In this document: piece by piece, positions 5,900 to 11,858 of the stretch
Layout: every line of letters starts with the position of its first letter
How positions within the stretch are numbered: position 1 is the first letter of the stretch
NCBI GenBank assembly: GCA_902494515.1
Contig: CABUTS010000077.1
Location: 1 to 11,858, forward strand
DNA length: 11,858 nucleotides
Source of the DNA: an uncultured Muribaculaceae bacterium
GTDB taxonomy: Bacteria; Bacteroidota; Bacteroidia; Bacteroidales; Muribaculaceae
Direction of reading: 5' to 3'
Translations under genes and position numbers: made by a program
The notes under the pieces: generated by a model
Database searches by the model: none
Seen by the model: only the letters and a program-made list of their open reading frames with translations
Told to the model about the DNA's origin: nothing

Positions 5900-6547
5900 T
5901 TAAAGGAGGGGGAGGAGGTCGGAGGGGGTGTCGGCGAGGTGGTCGGCGTTGTTTTCGATGAGCTCGGCGCGGGGACGGAAGCCCCAGGTGACGCCGCAGG
6001 AGGTCACGCAGGCGCGGCGCGCGGTTTCCATGTCGACGCCGGAGTCGCCGACGTAGAGGATGTCGGACTTCGGGGTGGGGGCTTTGGCGATGATTTCAAA
6101 GACGATGGAGGGGTCGGGTTTCACGGGGATTCCCTCTTTCTGTCCTTCGATGGCGGCCCAGGGGAGGTCGGGGAAGAAGTGGTTGATGAGGCGCTCCACG
6201 GCTGCCTGGTATTTGTTGGAGGCGACTGCGATTCGGATTCCCTTGGCTGTCAGCTGCTTGAGGAGCTCGGGGATGCCGGGGTAGGGCTCGGTGCAGTCGT
6301 AGAGGTGGTCGTTGTAGTATTTTTTGAAGTCGGCGAGGAGGGCGTCGACTGTCTGTGGGTTGCGGTGGTCTTCGGGGAGGACGCGTTCGATGAGGCGGCG
6401 AACGCCGTTGCCCACGAAGAAGGGGTAGGCTTCGGCGGGATGGGTGGGGAAGCCGGCTTGCCGGAGGGCGTAGTTGGCGGCGTTGCCGAGGTCGGCAATG
6501 GTGTTCAGCAGGGTGCCGTCGAGGTCGAAGATTACGAGCGCTTTCAT
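5900..6547 (-). CDS. gph: HAD-family hydrolase, phosphoglycolate phosphatase-like
   Basis: 215 residues from the ATG at 6547. A TTG 12 bases upstream is in frame but would put the start in a tandem repeat, and MKALVIFDLDGTLLNT is the normal family N-terminus. HAD motifs are complete: motif I FDLDGTL with D8 nucleophile and D10 acid/base; motif II VASNK with S110; motif III Lys in PVKPDP (K143); motif IV YVGDSGVD with D168 and D172. The helical cap occupies about residues 17-85 (C1 cap). This layout is the Gph/PGMB branch, which removes phosphate from small molecules such as 2-phosphoglycolate in the cytoplasm; the true substrate cannot be read from sequence. The gene is bracketed by tandem arrays: ATTAGYA units just upstream of its start and GAGAGNN units just after its stop. 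No clear promoter box is visible upstream. Confidence 0.88.
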   Translation of the reverse strand: MKALVIFDLDGTLLNTIADLGNAANYALRQAGFPTHPAEAYPFFVGNGVRRLIERVLPEDHRNPQTVDALLADFKKYYNDHLYDCTEPYPGIPELLKQLTAKGIRIAVASNKYQAAVERLINHFFPDLPWAAIEGQKEGIPVKPDPSIVFEIIAKAPTPKSDILYVGDSGVDMETARRACVTSCGVTWGFRPRAELIENNADHLADTPSDLLPLL

Positions 6548-6551
6548 TGAA

Positions 6552-6579
6552 ATTAGCAATTAGTAATTAGCAATTAGTA
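6552..6579 (-). repeat. 7-bp tandem array, 4 units (ATTAGCA/ATTAGTA)
   Basis: Plus strand: ATTAGCA, ATTAGTA, ATTAGCA, ATTAGTA in strict alternation (6552-6579), then a decayed ATTGACT. It lies 4 bp upstream of the gph ATG, so it would be the last part of the leader, reading TAATTACTAATTGC-like in the mRNA. Strand is nominal. Confidence 0.8.
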
Positions 6580-6642
6580 ATTGACTGTTGGGGAGGGAGG
6601 GGGCTTCGCTAAAACTCAGGGCTAAGACAAAAAGGATGGTTA

Positions 6643-6733
6643 GAGAGTCGAGAGCCGAGAGTCGAGAGGGGTGAGGCGAGAGGGGAGAGGAGAGAGTTGA
6701 GAGTCGAGAGGCAAGAGGGGAGAGGCAAGAGGG
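6643..6733 (-). repeat. 7-bp purine-rich tandem array, 13 units (GAGAGNN)
   Basis: Plus strand: thirteen 7-mers in perfect register, including GAGAGTC, GAGAGCC, GAGAGTC, GAGAGGG, GTGAGGC, GAGAGGG and later GAGAGGC/AAGAGGG alternating twice. It is the same family as the array at 5814-5897. It ends 4 bp before the tamL stop (6738-6740), and the next 7 bases, GTGGTTA, hold the stop in the same register. Again it is a CU-rich 3' tract in the mRNA. Confidence 0.85.
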
Positions 6734-6737
6734 GTGG

Positions 6738-9056
6738 TTAGAAGGGGTAGCCGACGGAGAAGTGGAAGGTGGCGTCGCGGCGCCAGTTGGGGTGGAGCAG
6801 CGGCCAGCGTTCCTGGTCGCGGGCGGGGTTGTGGGCCTTGAAGCCGAGGTCGAAGCGGAGGAGGAAGTATTTGAAGTCCATGCGCAGACCCAGACCGTAG
6901 GCCGCGGCTATCTCTTTATAGAAGGAGTTAAAGCGGAACAGGCCGCCGGGCTGGTTGGGGTAATTCTTTATGGTCCAGATGTTTCCGGCGTCGATGAAGA
7001 CGGCCCCCTCGAAGACCCAGAAGAGCTTGTTGCGGTATTCCAGCGACAGGGAGAGCATGATGTCGCCGCATTGGTTGATGAAGTCGGTGACGTTGTTGCG
7101 GGAGTCGTAGCTGCCCGGGCCGAGGGTGCGGACGCTCCAGCCTCGGACGCCGTTGGCGCCGCCGGCGTAGAATCGTTTCTCGAACGGTATCATCGAGGCG
7201 TTGCCGTAGGGGTATCCGATGCCCGCCCCGGCGTGGAACGAGATGGAGTTGCGGTCCGAGAAGGCGTGGTTGATGGTGTAGTCGATTTCCCCTTTGACAT
7301 ATTGGGCGAAGGGGATGCCGAACATCTTGTAGGCGTCCCCCTTCTTGTGCATGCCGGAGGATTTCGCGATGAGCCAGAGGAGGTTGCCCGAGGCCTCGAC
7401 CGAGGCGCGCCAGGTGTAGGTGTTGATCTGGCGGGGAAGGCGGTATAGCTCCACTCCGTTGGATGCCGGGCGGCGGTTGGTCTTGTACCAGGTGTAGCCG
7501 GTGCGCATGATGAAGTGGTCCTCGTAGCTGTAGCGCAGCAGCGGGTTGTTGGGGGCGATGTTGTTGATGAAATCTACAGTGGAGCGGGGGAGCGAGACAA
7601 CGTTGATGTCGATGAGGTCGAACGTACGGCGGTTGAGGTTGTTGCGCTCGGCCCATTTGTAGCGCCAGGCGCCGCCGGCAATCACGCGTGTGTATTCCGG
7701 ACGTTCCTGCCACATGAAAGTGAGGGCGAACTCCGTGGAGGCGCGGTTGCGGCGCTTGAACCGGGTGTTGAGGAAGGGGGCCACCATTCGGGGGAAGGTG
7801 ATGCCGACCTCCGAGGCGATTTCGGTATAGCGGTCGTTGATGAGTCCGTCGAAGTCGCCCGAAAGGCTTTCGTAGGCGCCGCGGAACTTGACGTTGAGCA
7901 CCTCGCCGCCGTGGAAGATGTTGCGGTTTGTCCAGGTCACGCCGCCTCCGACACCGAGGTCACCCTCGGAGTTCGTTCCTTCGATTTCGAAGGTGATACC
8001 CTGCTTTTTGGTGCGGGAGAGGAGAATGTAGGCGTCGAGCGCCTCGTCGTTGCCGTCGAGCTCGCCGGCCGGGGCGGTGATGATGTTGACATATTTCAGG
8101 ATTGCCAGACGGTTGAAGTTCTCGTATGTGCGGTCGAGGGCGTAGGTGGAGTAATATTCGCCGGGACGGATGTAGCACTGGTCGTAGAGCACCGACGGAC
8201 GCAGATAGCGGTCGCGACCATAGAGGATTCGGATGTCGTGATAGGTGGTGGTGTCGTTGGCGGCGAATTTCATTTCCGTGGCGTCGTCGCCGGTGGTGAA
8301 GTCGGTGACAATGAATACGTTGCGGAACTTGTAGCGCCGTCCGGGGTCGCTGACGGTCATCAGCAGGTCAACATCCTTGTTCCCGGCTACGGTGTCGGCC
8401 CGGAAGGAGACGTATTCCTTGGTGAAGCCGAGGTAGCCGCGTTGACGCATCGCTTCGGTGATGGCGGCGCGGATGTTGTCGAGGTTCGTGCGGTCGAGGT
8501 TGTCGCCGACCTGCAGGGGGTAGCGGGCGGAGTCGGCGGCGATTGCCGCCCCGACGGTGGAGTCGCTGTATTCGGTTGAAAACGAACGGACTATGTGAGG
8601 CGCTCCGGGGCTGATGAGGTATTTGACCTCGATTTTCTTTTTGCCGGTGGAGAGGGTGTCGACTTCGACTTGCACGTCGTTGTAACCGCGGTTGATGAAG
8701 GCGAGCTTGAGTTGACGCGCCGACTGGTCGGTGAGCGTCGGGTCGAAAATCACCGGTTCCTGACCGATTTTGCGGAGCCAGCGGTTGAATTTGCCGTCGG
8801 ATTTGCCCGATATGTTGTAGACGCCGAGCTGTAATTTCCAGAAACCGAGAACCTTATGGTTCGGAACTTGACGGAGATAGTTGACCAGACCGGCGGATGA
8901 GACGCCGGAGGTGTCGACGACCTCGATTGAGACTTTGTCGAGCAGATAGCTGTCATCGGGCACATGACGTGTGGAGCTGCATCCGCTGATGAGGAGGCAG
9001 AGCAGCAGGGAGGTCAGAATCCCTGTCAGTCTATCCGATAAAAGCTTTACAGACAT
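6738..9056 (-). CDS. tamL: TamL-type outer membrane assembly lipoprotein (Omp85/BamA-TamA family)
   Basis: 772 residues from the ATG at 9056. A TTG-led extension upstream would translate a tandem repeat (CDLCVLCDC), so I reject it. MSVKLLSDR followed by a hydrophobic run and the lipobox LISGC (Cys26) makes a lipoprotein signal. Next come POTRA-type repeats: SYLLDKVSIEVVD, NHKVLGFWKLQLGVYN, a RQLKLAFINRGYNDVQVEV unit and RAAITEAMRQRGYLGF. The C-terminal half is a 16-strand-type Omp85 barrel with the lid-loop motif VRGW (637-640) and a terminal aromatic beta-signal ending FSVGYPF. In Bacteroidetes this lipid-anchored TamA relative is called TamL and works with TamB in outer membrane biogenesis; the partner gene is not in this window. 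A 9-bp tandem array lies just upstream and a GAGAGNN array just downstream. The family is secure. Confidence 0.92.
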   Translation of the reverse strand: MSVKLLSDRLTGILTSLLLCLLISGCSSTRHVPDDSYLLDKVSIEVVDTSGVSSAGLVNYLRQVPNHKVLGFWKLQLGVYNISGKSDGKFNRWLRKIGQEPVIFDPTLTDQSARQLKLAFINRGYNDVQVEVDTLSTGKKKIEVKYLISPGAPHIVRSFSTEYSDSTVGAAIAADSARYPLQVGDNLDRTNLDNIRAAITEAMRQRGYLGFTKEYVSFRADTVAGNKDVDLLMTVSDPGRRYKFRNVFIVTDFTTGDDATEMKFAANDTTTYHDIRILYGRDRYLRPSVLYDQCYIRPGEYYSTYALDRTYENFNRLAILKYVNIITAPAGELDGNDEALDAYILLSRTKKQGITFEIEGTNSEGDLGVGGGVTWTNRNIFHGGEVLNVKFRGAYESLSGDFDGLINDRYTEIASEVGITFPRMVAPFLNTRFKRRNRASTEFALTFMWQERPEYTRVIAGGAWRYKWAERNNLNRRTFDLIDINVVSLPRSTVDFINNIAPNNPLLRYSYEDHFIMRTGYTWYKTNRRPASNGVELYRLPRQINTYTWRASVEASGNLLWLIAKSSGMHKKGDAYKMFGIPFAQYVKGEIDYTINHAFSDRNSISFHAGAGIGYPYGNASMIPFEKRFYAGGANGVRGWSVRTLGPGSYDSRNNVTDFINQCGDIMLSLSLEYRNKLFWVFEGAVFIDAGNIWTIKNYPNQPGGLFRFNSFYKEIAAAYGLGLRMDFKYFLLRFDLGFKAHNPARDQERWPLLHPNWRRDATFHFSVGYPF

Positions 9057-9061
9057 ACAGT

Positions 9062-9133
9062 CACATAAGACACATAAATCACACAAATCGCATCAGTCGC
9101 GCAAATCGCATCAGTCGCATAAATCGCATCAGT
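9062..9133 (-). repeat. 9-bp tandem array, 8 units, in the tamL leader
   Basis: Plus strand, strict 9-bp register: CACATAAGA, CACATAAAT, CACACAAAT, CGCATCAGT, CGCGCAAAT, CGCATCAGT, CGCATAAAT, CGCATCAGT. The half nearest the 9161 side alternates two unit types. It begins 5 bp upstream of the tamL ATG codon and fills most of the 105-bp gap after the Cof-type phosphatase gene. Because 9 is three codons, the array reads as short repeated peptides in every frame. Confidence 0.8.
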
Positions 9134-9161
9134 TACTACACGTCAGTCTCCTGATTTTGCG

Positions 9162-10013
9162 TCAACCCTCGAAATCCTCGGCTATGAACCGCGCGACCGA
9201 CGGCCGGGTGTTCGGACCGATGACCACGTCGGCTGCCTCCTTGGCGGCAGGGTCGGCGTTCTCCATCGCCACGGCCAGGTCGGCGACCTCCAGCATCGGG
9301 ATGTCGTTGAGATTGTCGCCGAAAACCACGGTGCGCGTGCAGCCGAGCTTGTCGGACAAGTCCTTGACGGCGAAGGATTTGGAGCAGTCGGGGGCGTAGA
9401 TGTCGATCAGCGCCACTCCGGGGTTGAAGATGTCGAGATACCAGTTGGGGCTGCAGAGACCGAGGCGGCGCAGTCCGCTGCACAGGCGTTCGGCTTTCTC
9501 CGGGGAGGCGATGCCGAAAAACAGCACTGTCGGTTCGTTGTCGGAGGGGTGCTGGCCGAGGTGGAAGCGCTTCAGCGTCAGGTGGCGGCGCTCCTGGTAG
9601 AAGTTGTCCTCGCGGGTGGTGAGCTTCGCGGAGTGGTAAACGTTCAGGATTCCGCGCTCGCCGAGGGTGTATTCGAAGGCGTTGATATTCTCCTCGGCGA
9701 GGGCTTCGCGGATGAGCTGCGTCCCCTCGCGGGAGATGAACCGGGTGTAGACATATTCCCCCGGATTGCGGTCCCAGTAGGCGGCGCCGGTCATCACGAT
9801 TGCCGGGATCGCGCGCCCCGAGGGGGTGTGGGCCTGACGGATGCGGCTCAGCAGCGGCTGAACCGTAGCCGGGGTGCGCGCGGTGGCGAAGGTAATCATC
9901 GCCCCCCGGTCGATCAGGGAGTTGAGGATTTCCACCGACTCGTCGGACACGCTGCTCGTGGGGTCGAACAGAGTGCCGTCGAGGTCGGTGACGTAGAGGG
10001 TGTCGAGGCGCAT
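9162..10013 (-). CDS. Cof-type HAD-IIB phosphatase
   Basis: 283 residues. All HAD motifs of the Cof/HAD-IIB branch are present: VTDLDGTLFD with D10 and D12; TFATART with T44; a basic residue in SKSFAVKDL (K212) before the large C2 cap closes; and VFGDNLNDIPML with D233 and D237. The C2 cap spans about residues 80-205. Such enzymes dephosphorylate sugar phosphates, pyridoxal phosphate or nucleotides in the cytoplasm; the substrate cannot be assigned here. The ATG at 10011-10013 shares its A with the purB stop (TGATG), so it is probably translationally coupled to purB. That pairing suggests a link to nucleotide metabolism, which is inference. It is followed by the repeat-filled leader of tamL. 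Confidence 0.88.
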   Translation of the reverse strand: MRLDTLYVTDLDGTLFDPTSSVSDESVEILNSLIDRGAMITFATARTPATVQPLLSRIRQAHTPSGRAIPAIVMTGAAYWDRNPGEYVYTRFISREGTQLIREALAEENINAFEYTLGERGILNVYHSAKLTTREDNFYQERRHLTLKRFHLGQHPSDNEPTVLFFGIASPEKAERLCSGLRRLGLCSPNWYLDIFNPGVALIDIYAPDCSKSFAVKDLSDKLGCTRTVVFGDNLNDIPMLEVADLAVAMENADPAAKEAADVVIGPNTRPSVARFIAEDFEG

Positions 10014-11356
10014 CAGATACCGGTGTAGGTTGAGGGGGACAGGGCGTGGAGTTCGGCGCGCACCTCTTCGGAAACCTCGAGGGTGTCGATGAACTCGGCG
10101 ATGGACTCGGCGGTGACGGTGGTGTTGACGCGGGTGAGCTGCTTGAGGGTTTCGTAGGGGTGGGGGTAGCCTTCGCGGCGGAGGATTGTCTGGATTCCTT
10201 CGGCCACTACGGCCCAGGCCTTGTCGAGGTCGCGGTCGATGGCGGCGCGGTTCAGCAGCAGTTTGCCCAGACCCTTGAGGGTGGAGTGGATGGCGATGAC
10301 GCTGTGGGCCATAGGCACACCGATGTTGCGCAGGACGGTGGAGTCGGTGAGGTCGCGCTGCAGGCGCGACACGGGGAGTTTGCCCGAAAGGTGGGCGTAG
10401 ATGGCGTTGGCGATGCCGAGGTTACCTTCGGAGTTCTCGAAGTCTATGGGGTTGACCTTATGGGGCATGGCCGATGAGCCGACCTCGCCGGCCTTGATTT
10501 TCTGCTTGAAATATTCGGCGGAAACGTACATCCAGATGTCGCGGTCGAGGTCCAGGATGATGGTGTTGACGCGACGCAGGGCGTCGAACAGGGCTGCCAG
10601 ATTGTCGTAGTTGGAGATCTGGGTTGTCCACTGCTCGCGCTGGATGCCGAGGCGGCCGGCGAGGAATTCGTTGCCGAAGCGGCGCCAGTCGCGGCCGGGG
10701 AAGGCGGCGTTGTGGGCGTTGAAGTTGCCGGTTGCTCCGCCGAACTTACCGGAGATGGGGGTTTCCATCAGCAGTTTGCGCTGCTGGCTGAGACGGTATA
10801 CGAAGACTTCGATTTCCTTGCCTAAGCGGGTGGGGGAGGCGGGCTGACCGTGGGTCTTGGCGAGCATGGCTACATCCTTCCAATCCTCGGCGCGGGCCTC
10901 GAGGGCGTTGATGAGTTCGTCGAGCAGGGGGATGAACACCTCGTGGAGGGCGTCCTTGACCGACATCGGCACTGAGGTGTTGTTGATGTCCTGCGAGGTC
11001 AGGCCGAAATGAATGAATTCCTTCCATTTCTCGAGCCCCATGGCGTCGAAGCGCTCCTTGAGAAAATACTCCACGGCCTTGACGTCGTGGTTGGTGACGG
11101 ATTCGTGCTGCTTGATGCGCAAGGCGTCGGCCTCGGTGAAGTCCTTATATAAGGAGGAGAGCTGGGCGAGAGCGTCGGCGGGGATGTCGCTCAGCTGCGG
11201 CAGGGGCAGGTGGGCGAGCGCCAGAAAATATTCCACCTCAACCTTCACGCGATAGCGGATGAGGGCGAATTCCGAGAAGTACATGTCGAGACCGGAGGTC
11301 TTAGAGCGATAGCGGCCATCGATGGGCGAAATGGCGGTAAGGGTTGAAAGTTCCAA
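10013..11356 (-). CDS. purB: adenylosuccinate lyase
   Basis: 447 residues from a TTG start at 11356. PurB cleaves SAICAR to AICAR and adenylosuccinate to AMP, both releasing fumarate, in cytoplasmic purine synthesis. The fumarase/aspartase superfamily signature SSAMPHKVNPIDFEN lies at 294-308 with the catalytic serine; KTHGQPASPT carries the conserved His169; TSQDINNT (120-127) is the third conserved block. ELSTLTAISPIDGRY is the normal PurB N-terminus. An in-frame TTG at 11389 is not usable because it is part of the -7 promoter box (11387-11394), and no in-frame ATG exists between the two. So the gene most likely starts at the TTG at 11356 with a leader of about 25 nt. Length is right for the family. 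It overlaps the next gene by one base. Confidence 0.93.
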   Translation of the reverse strand: MELSTLTAISPIDGRYRSKTSGLDMYFSEFALIRYRVKVEVEYFLALAHLPLPQLSDIPADALAQLSSLYKDFTEADALRIKQHESVTNHDVKAVEYFLKERFDAMGLEKWKEFIHFGLTSQDINNTSVPMSVKDALHEVFIPLLDELINALEARAEDWKDVAMLAKTHGQPASPTRLGKEIEVFVYRLSQQRKLLMETPISGKFGGATGNFNAHNAAFPGRDWRRFGNEFLAGRLGIQREQWTTQISNYDNLAALFDALRRVNTIILDLDRDIWMYVSAEYFKQKIKAGEVGSSAMPHKVNPIDFENSEGNLGIANAIYAHLSGKLPVSRLQRDLTDSTVLRNIGVPMAHSVIAIHSTLKGLGKLLLNRAAIDRDLDKAWAVVAEGIQTILRREGYPHPYETLKQLTRVNTTVTAESIAEFIDTLEVSEEVRAELHALSPSTYTGI

Positions 11357-11386
11357 AGCCGAATGATTTTGAAGTGTTTGAGACTG

Positions 11387-11394
11387 CAAAGTTA
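11387..11394 (-). promoter_or_regulatory. -7 promoter box for purB
   Basis: Minus strand TAACTTTG, a perfect Bacteroidetes -7 box, followed by GCAGTC as at the Na/Pi transporter promoter. The -33 position (around 11414-11417) reads GCTG rather than TTTG, so only half the promoter is well conserved. It lies in an AT-rich intergenic region divergent from the tRNA promoter. Confidence 0.6.
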
Positions 11395-11525
11395 CGAAAT
11401 TTTTATGGAATAGCAGCTAAAATTTTTGTAGAAAGATAAGCGTCTGATTTTTAGTGGAATATCGGTGGGTTTCGGCGGCGGGATTAAAGATTTTGAATTT
11501 TTTTTGAAAAATAATGGCCGAAAAA

Positions 11526-11557
11526 TTTGGTGGAACCGAAAAAAGTCCCTACCTTTG
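11526..11557 (+). promoter_or_regulatory. Bacteroidetes-type promoter for the tRNA-Val genes
   Basis: Plus strand: -33 TTTG (11526-11529), 20-bp spacer, -7 box TACCTTTG (11550-11557). The first tRNA begins 21 bases downstream at 11579, leaving a short 5' leader for RNase P. The preceding 11395-11525 is AT-rich and holds nothing else that I can identify. Confidence 0.8.
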
Positions 11558-11578
11558 CAACGCTTTTGGAAGCGAGAC

Positions 11579-11653
11579 GGGCGCTTAGCTCAGCTGGTTC
11601 AGAGCGTCTGCCTTACAAGCAGAGGGTCGGGGGTTCGAATCCCTCAGCGCCCA
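11579..11653 (+). tRNA. tRNA-Val (anticodon TAC), copy 1
   Basis: 75 nt with a full cloverleaf: acceptor GGGCGCT pairs with AGCGCCC; D arm GCTC/GAGC; anticodon stem TCTGC/GCAGA around loop CTTACAA, anticodon TAC; variable GGGTC; T arm GGGGG/CCCTC with one G-T pair around TTCGAAT; discriminator A at 11653. It decodes GUA and, with wobble modification, other valine codons. The next bases are CAA, so CCA is not encoded and must be added by the nucleotidyltransferase. Confidence 0.97.
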
Positions 11654-11670
11654 CAACCTATCCCGCTTTT

Positions 11671-11747
11671 ATGCCACAAGCGTTTCGGCCCTGGAGAGGG
11701 CAAGAGATTGCCACTTCTTGCGAGGGACATTTTGAGAAACGCGGCAT
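11671..11747 (+). other. long-range inverted repeat in the spacer between the tRNA genes
   Basis: ATGCC (11671-11675) and GCGTTTC (11680-11686), separated by a 4-nt ACAA bulge, pair with GAAACGC (11736-11742) and GGCAT (11743-11747): 12 base pairs enclosing 49 nt. Inside, GCCCT/AGGGC (11688-11692 with 11697-11701) or GCAAGA/TCTTGC (11700-11705 with 11716-11721) can form. No gene is recognised here. It may be a structured processing element of the tRNA precursor or chance. Confidence 0.4.
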
Positions 11748-11776
11748 CAGCAAATCTCGCCATCCAAAGCTATTGA

Positions 11777-11851
11777 GGGCGCTTAGCTCAGCTGGTTCAG
11801 AGCGTCTGCCTTACAAGCAGAGGGTCGGGGGTTCGAATCCCTCAGCGCCCA
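11777..11851 (+). tRNA. tRNA-Val (anticodon TAC), copy 2
   Basis: The 75 nt are identical to copy 1, base for base, with the same cloverleaf and TAC anticodon. The three bases after the discriminator (11852-11854) are CCA, so unlike copy 1 the 3' end is encoded. It lies 123 bp after copy 1. No convincing promoter box is seen in the spacer, so it is probably transcribed from 11526-11557 along with copy 1. Confidence 0.97.
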
Positions 11852-11858
11852 CCAAATC

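Noticed and set aside
6590..6604. G-rich tract GGGGAGGGAGGGGG as a quadruplex
   Set aside because: Only three separate G runs occur; a fourth is lacking at close range.
9057..9086. TTG-led N-terminal extension of TamL
   Set aside because: It translates the 9-bp array into Cys/Asp/Leu repeats and would bury the lipoprotein signal peptide; the ATG at 9056 gives a standard signal with lipobox LISGC.
9062..9133. Regular repeats considered as a CRISPR array
   Set aside because: Units are 9 bp with no spacers and no cas genes nearby; it is a simple tandem array.
11465..11776. Plus-strand open frame of 103 codons at the right end
   Set aside because: It runs straight through the promoter and the first tRNA-Val gene; no protein-like composition.

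Overview
The window looks like chromosomal core sequence from a GC-rich member of the Bacteroidales (gut Bacteroidetes). Three things point there. Promoters have the Bacteroidetes form, a -33 TTTG and a -7 TAnnTTTG about 19-20 bp apart (perfect at 799-830, 5753-5783 and 11526-11557). Start sites lack Shine-Dalgarno sequences. The gene set is typical of the group: DUF4271-hemD-rnpA-yidD-tatD in a row, and a lipoprotein Omp85 protein of the TamL type. Muribaculaceae or another GC-rich family is plausible, but I cannot place it further. I see no transposase, phage gene, CRISPR array, toxin-antitoxin pair or defence gene.

All protein genes lie on the minus strand, so transcription runs right to left; only the two tRNA genes at the right end are on the plus strand. 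In transcription order: purB (10013-11356), coupled by a 1-base overlap to a Cof-type HAD phosphatase; tamL; a phosphoglycolate phosphatase-like gene (gph); a Na/Pi cotransporter with a PhoU tail starting from its own promoter; DUF4271 membrane protein; hemD; rnpA; yidD (GTG start overlapping rnpA); tatD; a 125-residue protein of unknown function with its own promoter; and a membrane-anchored cyclophilin cut by the left edge. To the right, a plus-strand promoter drives two identical tRNA-Val(TAC) genes 123 bp apart.

The genes are housekeeping: purine synthesis, tRNA processing (RNase P protein), membrane protein insertion (YidD), outer membrane assembly (TamL), haem synthesis (HemD), phosphate transport and phosphate-ester hydrolysis. 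They do not form one obvious pathway beyond the conserved local order.

The unusual content is non-coding. All three gaps between 5707 and 9161 hold short-period tandem arrays: two purine-only-core 7-bp arrays (GAGAGNN) directly after stop codons, a 7-bp ATTAGYA array just before the gph start, and a 9-bp array just before the tamL start. Separately, a REP-like element (perfect hairpin, 4-nt spacer, GTAACCG, 2-3 nt, GGAA) occurs twice in the same orientation, once between hemD and rnpA and once in frame inside tatD. I found no complete new multi-gene system. Several start codons were reassigned from sequence evidence (purB TTG at 11356, tamL ATG at 9056, gph ATG at 6547, yidD GTG).
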